From: an uncultured Spartobacteria bacterium
Lineage (GTDB): Bacteria > Verrucomicrobiota > Verrucomicrobiia > Chthoniobacterales > JAATET01
Assembly: GCA_937901895.1 (NCBI GenBank)
Contig: CALGTD010000147.1
Location: forward strand, 1-21,066
DNA length: 21,066 nt
Direction of reading: 5' to 3'
Both the position numbers and the translations under genes were made by a program. Below the pieces are notes generated by a model. That model saw nothing but the letters and a program-made list of their open reading frames with translations, was not told where the DNA came from and searched no databases. Below, piece by piece: positions 1-7,581 of the stretch (the first letter of the stretch is position 1; every line of letters begins with the position of its first letter).

Positions 1-1567
1 TGAGCCACGCGCCGGATCCCGCAGTCAGCAGACTGGAACCGCCGCGGTGCGCATCGAACACGGTGAGCGTCGCGACCGTGCCGGGCGGCTCCGGAACGCC
101 GACATAGCGACTGCCGCCGGGAATCGATGCGAAGACGGTCACGATGGCAATCGTGAGCCGGCAGGCGAGCCATGCCGCATTGTTGAAAACTCCCGCGAGC
201 CATGCCGAGAACACTCCCGCAGCCAGCGAGAGGGAGGCGGTTGCGAGGACGAGGGAGGCGAGGGGAACGACGAGAAGATTCGTGGGAATGCCGGTGAACG
301 AGATGAGATGGAAGTAGGCCAGCGTCAGCGGAAGGGAGCCCAGCCATGCGGAGAAGCTGACGGCGAAGAGAGAGATCACCCATTTTCCAAATTGACGTGC
401 GGCGCGGTCCATCGGGGAGAGGAGCGCGGATGGGAGGAAGGGGTCGGGTTCGAAGAACGGCGCGAGGCGGTTCATCACCGGAACTGCGAGCAGGAGAATC
501 GAGGCGACGACCGAAAAGGACAGTTGAAAACCGGGATTGAAGAGCTGGTTCGTATCGACGAGGAGGATTGCGAGCCCGGCGGCGCCGAGCGTGTTCAACG
601 CCGTGGGCCAGCGATCGATCACGAGACCCGCTGCGATGATGGAAAGCATCGCCGCCGCGCGCACGCTGGCGGGCTTGAGGCCGGTGATGAGCGCGTAAAA
701 GAAAAGACAGGGGATGAGAAGGAGAACAACGCGCCGGCGGTCGATGCCGGTCGCTCCGAAGACAAACCAGAGGAATACCGCGACGATGCCGACGTGGAGT
801 CCGCTGACGGAGAAAAGGTGGAAGGTTCCGGTCTCACGGAAGTCGTCCTCCACGCGTTCGGGAATGTCGGCGGTGTCACCAATCGTCATGCCCAGCAGCA
901 GGGAAAATTCCTCCGTGCCGGCGATGTCGATCGCAAGGGTGCGTTCGATCCATGACCGGGCGGCATTCGCGAAGCGGACGATGGGGTTGCCGCCGGTGGA
1001 GAGCAGAGTGGCATCTGCGGCGTGCAGGACCTGAAGTTCGGAACGGATGCCGTTGTTTGCGAGCCATGCGGCGAGATCGAGTTCGCCCGGATTGCGGGGA
1101 GGCGGCACATTGCGAATCGATGCGCGCACCGCGAAGCGGGAGCCGTAGTCGGGCGGTTCCGCCTCCCAGCGCACGAAGGCGGTGCAACGGGGACGCCACG
1201 AGTCCGTGCCGATGCGCAGTGTTTCGATGCGGGCGTTGAACACACAGCCGCCTGTCGTGAGGCGAGGGACATCGTCCACGCGGAGGGTTGCCTCGCACAC
1301 GCGCCATTCGTGGTCGAGCCCCGCCGCGAGCGCGGCGGCGGGAGACTCGCGGTATTGCCACGTCTGGAAGGCCGCAAACGCGCAGGCGACGCCCGGCCAG
1401 AGCGCGATGGAAAGACGGGGGAGAAGCGCAGCGGGCAGGGCGATCGCTCCGACGAGCGCGAACAACCATCCGGGTGCATCCACGAGCCGCCCGACTGCGA
1501 TGCCGGCCAGCGCGGCGGCGAGCAATGCGACGCACGGCAGTCGCTGGCGAAGCGGAGAGGCATTCAC
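1..1567 (-). CDS. comEC: ComEC/Rec2 family DNA-uptake channel protein (C-terminal part beyond window)
   Basis: Reading the minus strand from a GTG at 1567 gives 522 residues with no stop before the window edge. ComEC forms the inner-membrane channel for single-stranded DNA uptake in natural transformation. Visible parts in order: hydrophobic N-terminus (about residues 10-60), a DUF4131-like soluble stretch, then the Competence domain with the signature FHLFSVSGLHVG and the later FNPGFQLSFS motif, several further membrane segments, and finally the start of the metallo-beta-lactamase-like domain (TLTVFDAHRGGSSLL), which is cut off. The GTG overlaps the stop of the upstream gene as GTGA, so the two are probably co-translated. 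Start choice rests on that overlap; no ATG start in this frame fits better. The family call is firm. Whether the strain is transformable cannot be told from this gene alone. Confidence 0.93.
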   Translation of the reverse strand, partial: MNASPLRQRLPCVALLAAALAGIAVGRLVDAPGWLFALVGAIALPAALLPRLSIALWPGVACAFAAFQTWQYRESPAAALAAGLDHEWRVCEATLRVDDVPRLTTGGCVFNARIETLRIGTDSWRPRCTAFVRWEAEPPDYGSRFAVRASIRNVPPPRNPGELDLAAWLANNGIRSELQVLHAADATLLSTGGNPIVRFANAARSWIERTLAIDIAGTEEFSLLLGMTIGDTADIPERVEDDFRETGTFHLFSVSGLHVGIVAVFLWFVFGATGIDRRRVVLLLIPCLFFYALITGLKPASVRAAAMLSIIAAGLVIDRWPTALNTLGAAGLAILLVDTNQLFNPGFQLSFSVVASILLLAVPVMNRLAPFFEPDPFLPSALLSPMDRAARQFGKWVISLFAVSFSAWLGSLPLTLAYFHLISFTGIPTNLLVVPLASLVLATASLSLAAGVFSAWLAGVFNNAAWLACRLTIAIVTVFASIPGGSRYVGVPEPPGTVATLTVFDAHRGGSSLLTAGSGAWL

Positions 1568-2133
1568 GGCTGGCCGCAGAATTTGAAGAACCACCACGTC
1601 GCTTCGTGGTTCTCGAAATAAAACCGGAGCGCGCCGTCGAGCCCGACGAGATCCTGTGTCACCGCCTTGCTGGCGCGGCGCGAGTGGATCTGGTGAATGC
1701 CCGGCAGACGGCAGTGATGGTAGGGAGCGCCGATGACTTCGAGCCTCCGGCAACCGGTGGCAGCCTCGAGAAGCAGGGATTCCAGTTCCCCGCGATCGAG
1801 CGTTTCGTAGAACACGTTCCCGCGCGTTTCCATTTCCGCATAATCGAAGCGCGCGAAGCGCTCCACTCCCCGCGGAGGAAGGTCGGTCCACTGATCGCGC
1901 AGCCGCCCGAGCCGGATGCGGGGATCCACACCCGCCGCGACGCTGCGACGGGAGAAGGTATTGATCGAGAGACGAATCGGGTGACCAATCCCTGCATCCA
2001 GCGTGATCCAGAGATGATCGATGCGCTCCGGCACGAGGGATTCCTCAACCGTGGCTCCGACGACATCTCCGACCGCCCGGACCAGCACAGCGTCCGAGGG
2101 CCAGCTCGAAACCTTCTTGCGGCGGCCCTGCAT
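1564..2133 (-). CDS. Conserved-looking hypothetical protein upstream of comEC
   Basis: About 189 residues from ATG 2133; a TTG at 2169 would add 12 residues. I do not recognise the family. The protein is soluble, with no signal peptide or membrane segment. It begins with a basic stretch followed by SWPSDAVLVRAVGDVVGATV and ends in an aromatic-rich tail (FYFENHEATWWFFKFCGQP). The middle contains VERIDHLW-like and WTDLPPRGVERFARF-like segments that read as ordered protein rather than an out-of-frame artefact. It overlaps comEC by four bases (GTGA), which suggests an operon, but a role in DNA uptake is only inferred from that position. It is transcribed divergently from the respiratory operon. 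ATG 2133 was preferred because the TTG has no clear ribosome binding site; the start remains uncertain. Confidence 0.72.
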   Translation of the reverse strand: MQGRRKKVSSWPSDAVLVRAVGDVVGATVEESLVPERIDHLWITLDAGIGHPIRLSINTFSRRSVAAGVDPRIRLGRLRDQWTDLPPRGVERFARFDYAEMETRGNVFYETLDRGELESLLLEAATGCRRLEVIGAPYHHCRLPGIHQIHSRRASKAVTQDLVGLDGALRFYFENHEATWWFFKFCGQP

Positions 2134-2341
2134 GCGCGCCGATGATTGCCGACCGCGGAGCAATTGCAAGCGCCCGCGACAAAATCGATTCAGCCGCCTT
2201 GCATTTCTGCGAAAGGCCGCTTGCCAACACCCCGGCAGATCGTTAGACGATAAGAATTTCTAATGGTTGACGATCCCCTTGACATTTCAAGCACACGCGC
2301 ACCCGGAGGTCCATGCCTCAATCGGACGTCGTTCAAAATCG

Positions 2342-2369
2342 TTGACGCCGCGCAATCCGCGTGGATAAC
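2342..2369 (+). promoter_or_regulatory. Candidate sigma-70-type promoter of the actE operon
   Basis: TTGACG (2342-2347) and GATAAC (2364-2369) are separated by 16 bases, a fair match to -35/-10 consensus. Transcription would begin near 2376, about 27 nt before the actE ATG. This would exclude the alternative GTG start at 2361. Two further TTGAC sequences lie upstream (2267-2271 and 2279-2284) without good -10 partners. The rest of the 2134-2402 divergent region shows an AT-rich patch at about 2245-2265 and no other clear gene. Prediction only. Confidence 0.42.
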
Positions 2370-2402
2370 ACGCTGACCCATTCGCGGAAGATTGCGGGCA
2401 CG

Positions 2403-3095
2403 ATGCTGAAGTATTTTTTCCTCCTTTTCACGTTGGCGGTGGTGGCGGTCGTCGCCTTCGCAGGCTTTCGCGGTCAGCACTCGAAGCTGCCGCCGATCGA
2501 GCTGTTCCCCGACATGGACCACCAGGCGAAGGTGAAGGCGCAGAAGCCGAGCGACTTTTACGCCGACGGCGCGGCGACGCGCGTTCCGGTTGAGGGCACC
2601 GTGCCGATTGGTTACGCGGCGCCGCTTTCCAAGGACATGGATGCGCAGGCCGTGGCGGAGGCCGCCGGCCCCTACAAGGCGATCCAGTTCGGCAACGGTC
2701 CGGACTATGTCAACACCGGCCGCATCGGTGACAGCTGGGGAACCGGAATGCCGTTTGAGATCACGCCGGCCATTCTCGAGCGGGGCCGTCAGCGTTACAA
2801 CATTTCATGTGCGGTCTGCCACGGGGCGGCCGGTTCGGGCAACGGTGTGACCAGCAAATACGGCATCGTTGCGATCGCGAACTTCCACGACCAGCGCCTC
2901 GTCGACATGGCCGACGGTGAAATCTTCAACACGATCACCCACGGCAAGAACACGATGCTTGGCTACGGCTACAACATCCAGGTGCCCGACCGTTGGGCGA
3001 TCATCGCCTACATCCGCGCCCTGCAGGCCTCGCAGCTTGCCACGGTCGCGGACGTTCCCGCAGATCAGCGCGCGGCGCTGGAGGCAGCCCAGTAA
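2403..3095 (+). CDS. actE: ACIII monoheme cytochrome c subunit ActE
   Basis: A 230-residue membrane-anchored c-type cytochrome. ActE is the monoheme subunit of alternative complex III, the quinol:cytochrome c oxidoreductase that replaces complex bc1 in many bacteria. The N-terminus has one hydrophobic segment (about residues 4-22), then the periplasmic part carries the typical PVEGTV stretch (62-67) and one heme site C136-A-V-C139-H140, with Met185 as likely sixth ligand. Six bases separate it from actF. ATG 2403 was chosen over GTG 2361 because it places the hydrophobic anchor at the very N-terminus and lies downstream of a promoter candidate; GGAAG (2386-2390) is a possible ribosome binding site. 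It is the first gene of the operon here: actA-D, normally upstream, are absent. Confidence 0.88.
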   Translation: MLKYFFLLFTLAVVAVVAFAGFRGQHSKLPPIELFPDMDHQAKVKAQKPSDFYADGAATRVPVEGTVPIGYAAPLSKDMDAQAVAEAAGPYKAIQFGNGPDYVNTGRIGDSWGTGMPFEITPAILERGRQRYNISCAVCHGAAGSGNGVTSKYGIVAIANFHDQRLVDMADGEIFNTITHGKNTMLGYGYNIQVPDRWAIIAYIRALQASQLATVADVPADQRAALEAAQ

Positions 3096-3101
3096 TTTCC
3101 G

Positions 3102-4292
3102 ATGAGCGAACACGTAGAAATCAAACCCGAGGTCTTCGACTACAAGCACGTCGGCGGCAAGTTTCTGGGGCTGGCGGCATGCGGCGGACTTGCGCTGATC
3201 GTCAGTGTGCTGTGGGGGATTTTCTTCAACCCGGCACAGTTCGCCTTCTCGTATCTCTTCGGATTCTACTTCTTCTTCACGATCTGCATGGGCGGACTTT
3301 TCTGGACGCTCGTGCATCACGCGGTGGATGCGGAGTGGAGCGTCGTTGTGCGCCGGCAGATGGAAAACATCGCGAGCCTGCTGCTGGTGGTCGGCCTGCT
3401 CTTTGTTCCTCTCATTTTCTTCCGCGAGGAGCTTTGGAAGTGGATGCGCCCGGCAAACGCCGAGGATCCGCTGCTCGTCGCGAAGTGGCCGTATCTGACA
3501 CCGACGTTCTTCTGGATCCGGTGCGCGTTCTATTTCGGGTTCTTTGCGATCGCCTCGTGGGCGCTGCGACGGAATTCGGTGAAGCAGGACGCCGACGGCG
3601 CGGCGAAATACACCGTGATCAATCGCAAGATCACCTTCGCAAGCCTGCCGCTCTTTGCAGTGAGCCTGACCTTCGCGGCAATCGACTACCTCATGGGGCT
3701 GAACTACCACTGGTTCTCCACGATGTGGGGCGTCTACATCTTCGCGGGCACCGCGCTCAGCTCGATGTGCGTGCTCGTGCTTGTCGTCACCGCGCTGCGC
3801 AGCGCCGGCTACCTGAAGGTCGTGACGATGGAGCACTACCACACGATGGGCAAACTCATGTTCGCCTTCACGGTGTTCTGGGCCTACATCGGCTTCAGCC
3901 AATACATGCTCATCTGGTATGCGAACGTCCCCGAGGAAACGATCTGGTTCCTCCGGCGCAACACCGAGACGTGGTGGTATCTGAGCCAGTTCCTCGTCGT
4001 GGGCCATTTCTTCATCCCGTTCCTCCTTCTCCTTCCGCAGCCGACAAAGAAGAAGCCGATGTTCCTCTGCGGAATGGCGGTGTGGATCCTTCTGATGCAC
4101 TTCCTCGATCTCTATGTGGTCGTGCTTCCGGAACTCCACAATACGGGCGTCCACCTTCACCCGCTTGATTTCCTGTGCCCGCTGGCGATCGGCTGCATCC
4201 TCGCGGCGGTGTTCATCAAGCGTCTCGGCGACGGCTCGCTCTTCCCGGTTCGCGACCCGCGCATCAACCACTCCGTCCACCTCAGCAACTGA
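3102..4292 (+). CDS. actF: ACIII integral membrane subunit ActF (NrfD/PsrC-like)
   Basis: A 396-residue polytopic membrane protein with roughly ten hydrophobic segments. ActF is the second NrfD-like membrane subunit of alternative complex III and contributes to quinol handling and possibly ion translocation. The diagnostic stretch is about residues 48-90: FSYLFGFYFFFTICMGGLFW, then a His pair in LVHH and the WSVVVRRQMENI segment, typical of ActF rather than the longer ActC. It follows actE directly, and its stop TGA shares one base with the ATG of the next gene (TGATG), so it is translationally coupled on the 3' side. No Fe-S (ActB) or pentaheme (ActA) subunit is found in the window, so the complete complex must draw on genes elsewhere. 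Confidence 0.88.
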   Translation: MSEHVEIKPEVFDYKHVGGKFLGLAACGGLALIVSVLWGIFFNPAQFAFSYLFGFYFFFTICMGGLFWTLVHHAVDAEWSVVVRRQMENIASLLLVVGLLFVPLIFFREELWKWMRPANAEDPLLVAKWPYLTPTFFWIRCAFYFGFFAIASWALRRNSVKQDADGAAKYTVINRKITFASLPLFAVSLTFAAIDYLMGLNYHWFSTMWGVYIFAGTALSSMCVLVLVVTALRSAGYLKVVTMEHYHTMGKLMFAFTVFWAYIGFSQYMLIWYANVPEETIWFLRRNTETWWYLSQFLVVGHFFIPFLLLLPQPTKKKPMFLCGMAVWILLMHFLDLYVVVLPELHNTGVHLHPLDFLCPLAIGCILAAVFIKRLGDGSLFPVRDPRINHSVHLSN

Positions 4293-4756
4293 TGGCCGCC
4301 TCCCCGACTTCCAAGCCGTTCGTGCCGACGCTGCTCGCGTCGCTCATCGCGATCCTGATCTTCTGGGTGGCCACCCGCCTCATGACGGCGTGGATTCCCG
4401 CCGGTTCGAACGAGGAGGCCGAAAAGGCCGCCCTTCGCGAAAAGACGCTCGCCGAACTGCGGGTCGCCGATGAGGAAACGCTCCAGACCTACGGCTGGGT
4501 GAACAAGGAAAAGGGCATCGTTCGCGTGCCGATCGAGCGCGCCATGGAACTGGTGCTCGTCGATTTGAACGCCCGCAAACCCGCGCCGGCTTATCCCGTC
4601 CAGGCCGCCCCCGCGGCGCCTGCGCCCGCGGAAAACGTGGAGCTTGCCCCCGAGGGGACCGCTCCGCCAGTGACACCGGAAACCGCGCCTGCCGCGGAAC
4701 CCGCGAATGAACCGCCCGCCGATGTGCCCGCAGAGCCGGCACCGGCCGCCCAGTGA
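4292..4756 (+). CDS. Small membrane-anchored protein with YGWV...VRVPIERAMEL motif
   Basis: A 154-residue protein with one N-terminal membrane segment (about residues 11-29), a charged helical stretch (EEAEKAALREKTLAELRVADEE is its core), then a compact motif YGWVNKEKGIVRVPIERAMEL (about 68-88), and finally a long Pro/Ala/Glu-rich tail that looks disordered. From memory, similar small proteins with a YGWV-x-VRIPI-x-RAMEL core recur next to ACIII and oxidase genes in PVC bacteria, but I know of no assigned function. Start ATG 4292 overlaps the actF stop by one base. An upstream in-frame ATG at 4175 would lie inside actF and is unlikely. The position suggests an accessory or tethering subunit of the respiratory assembly; that is inference. 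Confidence 0.75.
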   Translation: MAASPTSKPFVPTLLASLIAILIFWVATRLMTAWIPAGSNEEAEKAALREKTLAELRVADEETLQTYGWVNKEKGIVRVPIERAMELVLVDLNARKPAPAYPVQAAPAAPAPAENVELAPEGTAPPVTPETAPAAEPANEPPADVPAEPAPAAQ

Positions 4757-4760
4757 TTTC

Positions 4761-6185
4761 ATGATCCAGACCTCCACCGCAACCAGGCCCGCGCCAGCGG
4801 AGATCGATCGTTCCGTGCAGGGGACGGTGCTCTTCTGCTTTGGCTCGGCGATTTTCTGGCTTCTCGCCGGGTGTCTTCTCCACGCCGTCGCCGGCGCGAA
4901 GCTCGTGATGCCCGGGTTCCTCGATGGCATCGGATTTCTCACCTACGGCCGCGTGCTTCCCGCCGCGACGAATGCGATCGCCTTCGGCTGGGCGTCGCTT
5001 TCCGCCATCGGCGTGGCCCTCTGGCTCTGCGCGCGTTTGAATGGTGCCATGCTCCGTGCGAGCGCGTTGATCGTGAGCGCGGTCGTCGCATGGAATGCGG
5101 CGGTGCTCGTTGGAGTCCTCGCGATTCTTGCAGGGAGCTCCACGGGCATTCCTGGCCTCGAGATGCCGGGCGGGGTTTCCGTCGTGCTTCTGGTCGCGTA
5201 TCTGCCGATCGGTCTCTGGGCACTGTCGACCTTCCGCACGGGCGCACCAGGCTTTGTTTCCCAGTGGTATCTCGTCGCGGCGCTTCTTGCCTTCCCGTGG
5301 CTTTACACGACCGCGAATGCTCTGCTCGTCTGGCAGGGAACTCCGGGATCCGCGATGGGAGCGATCTTTGCGTGGTTCGACAGCGGCTTCTTTGGCCTCT
5401 GGCTGCTCCCGATCGCGCTGGCAGCCGCCTATTACTTTCTGCCGAGGGCTGCAGGCCGCCCGGTCTTCAGCAGGGGCCTCGCATCGTTGGGATTCTGGAC
5501 GCTTGTGCTCTGTGCGGGCTGGATGGGAACCAGCCGCTTCCAGGGGGGACCGATCCCTGCATGGATGGTGAGCGCCGGCGTGGTCGCTGCGATTCTGCTC
5601 ATCCTTCCCGCCATCGCGGTCAGCTCGAATCTTTATCTTACGATTGGCGATGCGTGTGAGCGGCTTTGGATGCAGACTCCGGCCCGGTTTCTCATCACCT
5701 CGGCCGTGTTCTTCCTCGGCTGGGTCTCGCTGTTGATCATCGTCACGCTCCCTCCGGTGAACAGCATCATCCAGTTTTCGCTGGTGAATCCCGGTCTGAC
5801 GCAGACGGCGCTTCACGGAATCGCAAGCCTCGCATTCATCGGTGTGCTGTATGCCCTGCTCGGTGTGCGGCACCCGGAGTCGACGATCACTCCGCGCTCG
5901 AGCCTGGTTTTCTGGCTGATTGTCACGGGCGTGGGACTCATTCTTTGCGCCTCGTTCTTCGGCGGATTCTTCCAGGGCTTCGCATTGAGTGATCCGATCG
6001 TCACGTTCGCGAACTCGATCACGTATGCGGCGCCGTTCCGCTGGGTGGAACTCGCCGGACATCTCTGCCTCCTCGCCGCAGCGGCCGGCCTTGCCCGTGA
6101 CTTCGCGGAGCAGCTCCTGGTTTCCTCACCCGCGCAGGCGCCGAAACCGGCCGCCGCCCAACGCCCGGAGGTTGCTGCGGTATGA
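4761..6185 (+). CDS. CcoN-like heme-copper oxidase subunit I homolog lacking metal ligands
   Basis: A 474-residue, roughly 12-helix protein that aligns without gaps to cbb3 oxidase subunit I in key stretches but has lost its ligands. The low-spin heme b helix reads YGRVLPAATNA (62-72), with Ala69 where CcoN has His. The CuB helix reads WFDSGFFGLW (205-214), with Ser208 in place of the His of WYGHNAVGFF. The His pair of GPHHLHY is Ser258-Arg259 in WMGTSRFQGGPIP. The cross-linked Tyr position is Ala252. In TQTALHG (347-353) the heme b3 His is Ala350, and only His352 (second heme b ligand) remains. Catalysis and normal heme binding are therefore very unlikely. The reading frame is intact and overlaps ccoO as ATGA, so this is a maintained gene, not decay. 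Probable role (inference): structural partner of the CcoO-like cytochrome. CcoN sequences used for comparison are from memory. Confidence 0.85.
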   Translation: MIQTSTATRPAPAEIDRSVQGTVLFCFGSAIFWLLAGCLLHAVAGAKLVMPGFLDGIGFLTYGRVLPAATNAIAFGWASLSAIGVALWLCARLNGAMLRASALIVSAVVAWNAAVLVGVLAILAGSSTGIPGLEMPGGVSVVLLVAYLPIGLWALSTFRTGAPGFVSQWYLVAALLAFPWLYTTANALLVWQGTPGSAMGAIFAWFDSGFFGLWLLPIALAAAYYFLPRAAGRPVFSRGLASLGFWTLVLCAGWMGTSRFQGGPIPAWMVSAGVVAAILLILPAIAVSSNLYLTIGDACERLWMQTPARFLITSAVFFLGWVSLLIIVTLPPVNSIIQFSLVNPGLTQTALHGIASLAFIGVLYALLGVRHPESTITPRSSLVFWLIVTGVGLILCASFFGGFFQGFALSDPIVTFANSITYAAPFRWVELAGHLCLLAAAAGLARDFAEQLLVSSPAQAPKPAAAQRPEVAAV

Positions 6186-6811
6186 CTTCGATGACGAAAC
6201 TGATTGCCGGACTTGTCGTGGCCGTCGGATCCTCGTGGGCGGCGATGGTTGCCTATCCCTTTGCAAAGCTGGCCACGCTCCAGCCCGAGGTCTCCGAGGA
6301 AACCGGTGGCCTTCTCCCGCCGCCGCTGCCGGGGAATGCGATCGCGGGCCAGCGTGTTTACGCGGCCAATGGCTGCGTCCATTGTCACAGCCAGCAGGTG
6401 CGTCCGGCGCCGTTCGCGACGGACATCGCACGCGATTTGGGAACCCGCCAGACGGTTGCCCGCGACTATCTGCGCTACGATCCCGCGTTCCTTGGCCTCG
6501 TCCGCACGGGTCCCGACCTGTCGAACGTCGGCGTCCGGCATCAGGAGGCCGCATGGTTCTTCCGTCACCTTTACGAGCCGGAGCAGGTGACTCCGGGTTC
6601 GATCATGCCGTCGTTCCGCTACCTCTTCGAGGAGCGCGAGATTCAAGGCCAGCGCAGTGCGCTCGCCGTGGACGTTCAGGGCCCCCATGCCCCGAAGCCC
6701 GGCTATGAGATCGTGCCCAAACAGGATGCGATCGAACTCGTTGCCTATTTGATGTCGTTGAAGCGGGACTATCCGCTCACCGAGGCGCCGCCCCCGCCGC
6801 CCGCCGAATGA
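6182..6811 (+). CDS. ccoO: CcoO-type monoheme cytochrome c (cbb3 subunit II family)
   Basis: A 209-residue protein with one N-terminal membrane anchor (about residues 5-25) and a periplasmic cytochrome domain. The heme site N-G-C65-V-H-C68-H69-S-Q-Q-V-R-P is the CcoO signature, followed by RTGPDLSNVG (108-117) and SIMPSF, in which Met142 is the likely sixth ligand. In cbb3 oxidases CcoO relays electrons from CcoP to the heme of CcoN; here the CcoN partner has no usable heme sites, so electrons must go elsewhere, plausibly to the next cytochrome or to CoxB. It ends in a Pro-rich tail (EAPPPPPAE). The start ATG overlaps the CcoN-like stop as ATGA. In contrast to its partner, CcoO keeps all expected motifs, which argues for a working electron-transfer role. 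Confidence 0.9.
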   Translation: MTSMTKLIAGLVVAVGSSWAAMVAYPFAKLATLQPEVSEETGGLLPPPLPGNAIAGQRVYAANGCVHCHSQQVRPAPFATDIARDLGTRQTVARDYLRYDPAFLGLVRTGPDLSNVGVRHQEAAWFFRHLYEPEQVTPGSIMPSFRYLFEEREIQGQRSALAVDVQGPHAPKPGYEIVPKQDAIELVAYLMSLKRDYPLTEAPPPPPAE

Positions 6812-6830
6812 CCCACACGCTTTTCCGCAA

Positions 6831-7568
6831 GTGACCGATCCTCATACCGATCCCATCGTCGAAACGGCCGCGTCCGACACGCCGGCGACCGGAACCGCGC
6901 CTGTGCCGCAGTGGTTCTGGATTCTGTTCGTTGTCGTCGGATTCTTTGGCGCGCTTTATCTCGGCATGAACAGCGGCGGCTTCTCGTCCGACGTTTTCAA
7001 TCCCGACCAGGTGTCCTGGGCCGGCGGCGGTGGCGCCGCGGCGGGTCCGGTCGATCCCAAGGTGGCCGGCAAGCGCATCTTCACGAAGAACTGCGTCGTC
7101 TGCCACCAGTCCTCCGGAGAGGGCGTGGCCGGGCAGTTCCCGCCGCTGGTTGGCAGTGAGTGGGTCGTCGGTGGCGACTGGCATGGTGACAACCATCTGG
7201 TGCGCGTCCTGCTGCACGGCCTGCAGGGACCTGTCCAGGTCAAGGGTGACACGTTCAACAACGCGATGGTTCCGTGGAAGGATGTCCTCAGCGACGAGCA
7301 AATCGCCGCCGTGCTTACTTACATTCGCAGCGAGTGGGGAAACAATGCCGCGCCGATTCCCGCCGATTACGTCGCGAAGGTCCGCGCCGAAACCGCCGAC
7401 CGCGGCGAGCCCTGGACGCAGGCCGCCCTCAAGGCCATCGGCAAGGAACTCGTCTCCGAGGCGGTTGCAAACCCCGCTCCCGAAGCCGAGGGTGATGGCC
7501 CTGCCGGGGAGTCCGTGCCGCCGGAACCCGCCGATTCGCAACCGTCCGCCCCTCCGACCGAAGCCTGA
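6831..7568 (+). CDS. Membrane-anchored class I cytochrome c
   Basis: A 245-residue protein starting at GTG 6831; no suitable ATG lies near. A short soluble N-terminus precedes one membrane segment (about residues 29-45, PQWFWILFVVVGFFGALYLG), a Gly-rich linker, then a cytochrome c domain with C88-V-V-C91-H92 and Met146 (NNAMVPW) as probable ligands. The last 60 residues are Pro/Glu/Ala-rich and likely disordered. Topology resembles a single-heme CcoP or the cytochrome domains attached to caa3-type CoxB. It lies between ccoO and coxB, which suggests that it passes electrons from ACIII or the CcoO-like protein to CuA. It could be called CcoP-like, but one heme rather than two makes that assignment loose. 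Conf is high for cytochrome c, moderate for the role. Confidence 0.87.
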   Translation: MTDPHTDPIVETAASDTPATGTAPVPQWFWILFVVVGFFGALYLGMNSGGFSSDVFNPDQVSWAGGGGAAAGPVDPKVAGKRIFTKNCVVCHQSSGEGVAGQFPPLVGSEWVVGGDWHGDNHLVRVLLHGLQGPVQVKGDTFNNAMVPWKDVLSDEQIAAVLTYIRSEWGNNAAPIPADYVAKVRAETADRGEPWTQAALKAIGKELVSEAVANPAPEAEGDGPAGESVPPEPADSQPSAPPTEA

Positions 7569-7581
7569 CCTGTCCTCATTG

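Noticed and set aside
47..955. 302-codon plus-strand open frame opposite comEC
   Set aside because: Arg/Glu/Gly-rich shadow; the minus strand encodes a clear ComEC with its signature motifs.
2313..2345. Ten-codon leader ORF after a GGAGG
   Set aside because: Spacing is only three bases, the peptide has no regulatory residue run, and the better promoter candidate lies downstream of it.
2361..2402. GTG at 2361 as the start of actE
   Set aside because: It lies inside a promoter candidate and would add 14 polar residues before the membrane anchor; ATG 2403 is better.
2805..4280. 491-codon open frame on the minus strand opposite actE/actF
   Set aside because: Composition is dominated by Arg, Glu, His and Asp with no domain, as expected from the antisense of a GC-rich membrane protein gene.
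4380..6062. 560-codon minus-strand open frame opposite the CcoN-like gene
   Set aside because: Low-complexity Arg/Glu/Asp-rich translation; the plus strand carries a clear protein family.
4761..6185. Reading the CcoN-like gene as a functional cbb3 oxidase catalytic subunit
   Set aside because: Nearly all heme and copper ligands are replaced; calling it an oxidase would be wrong.
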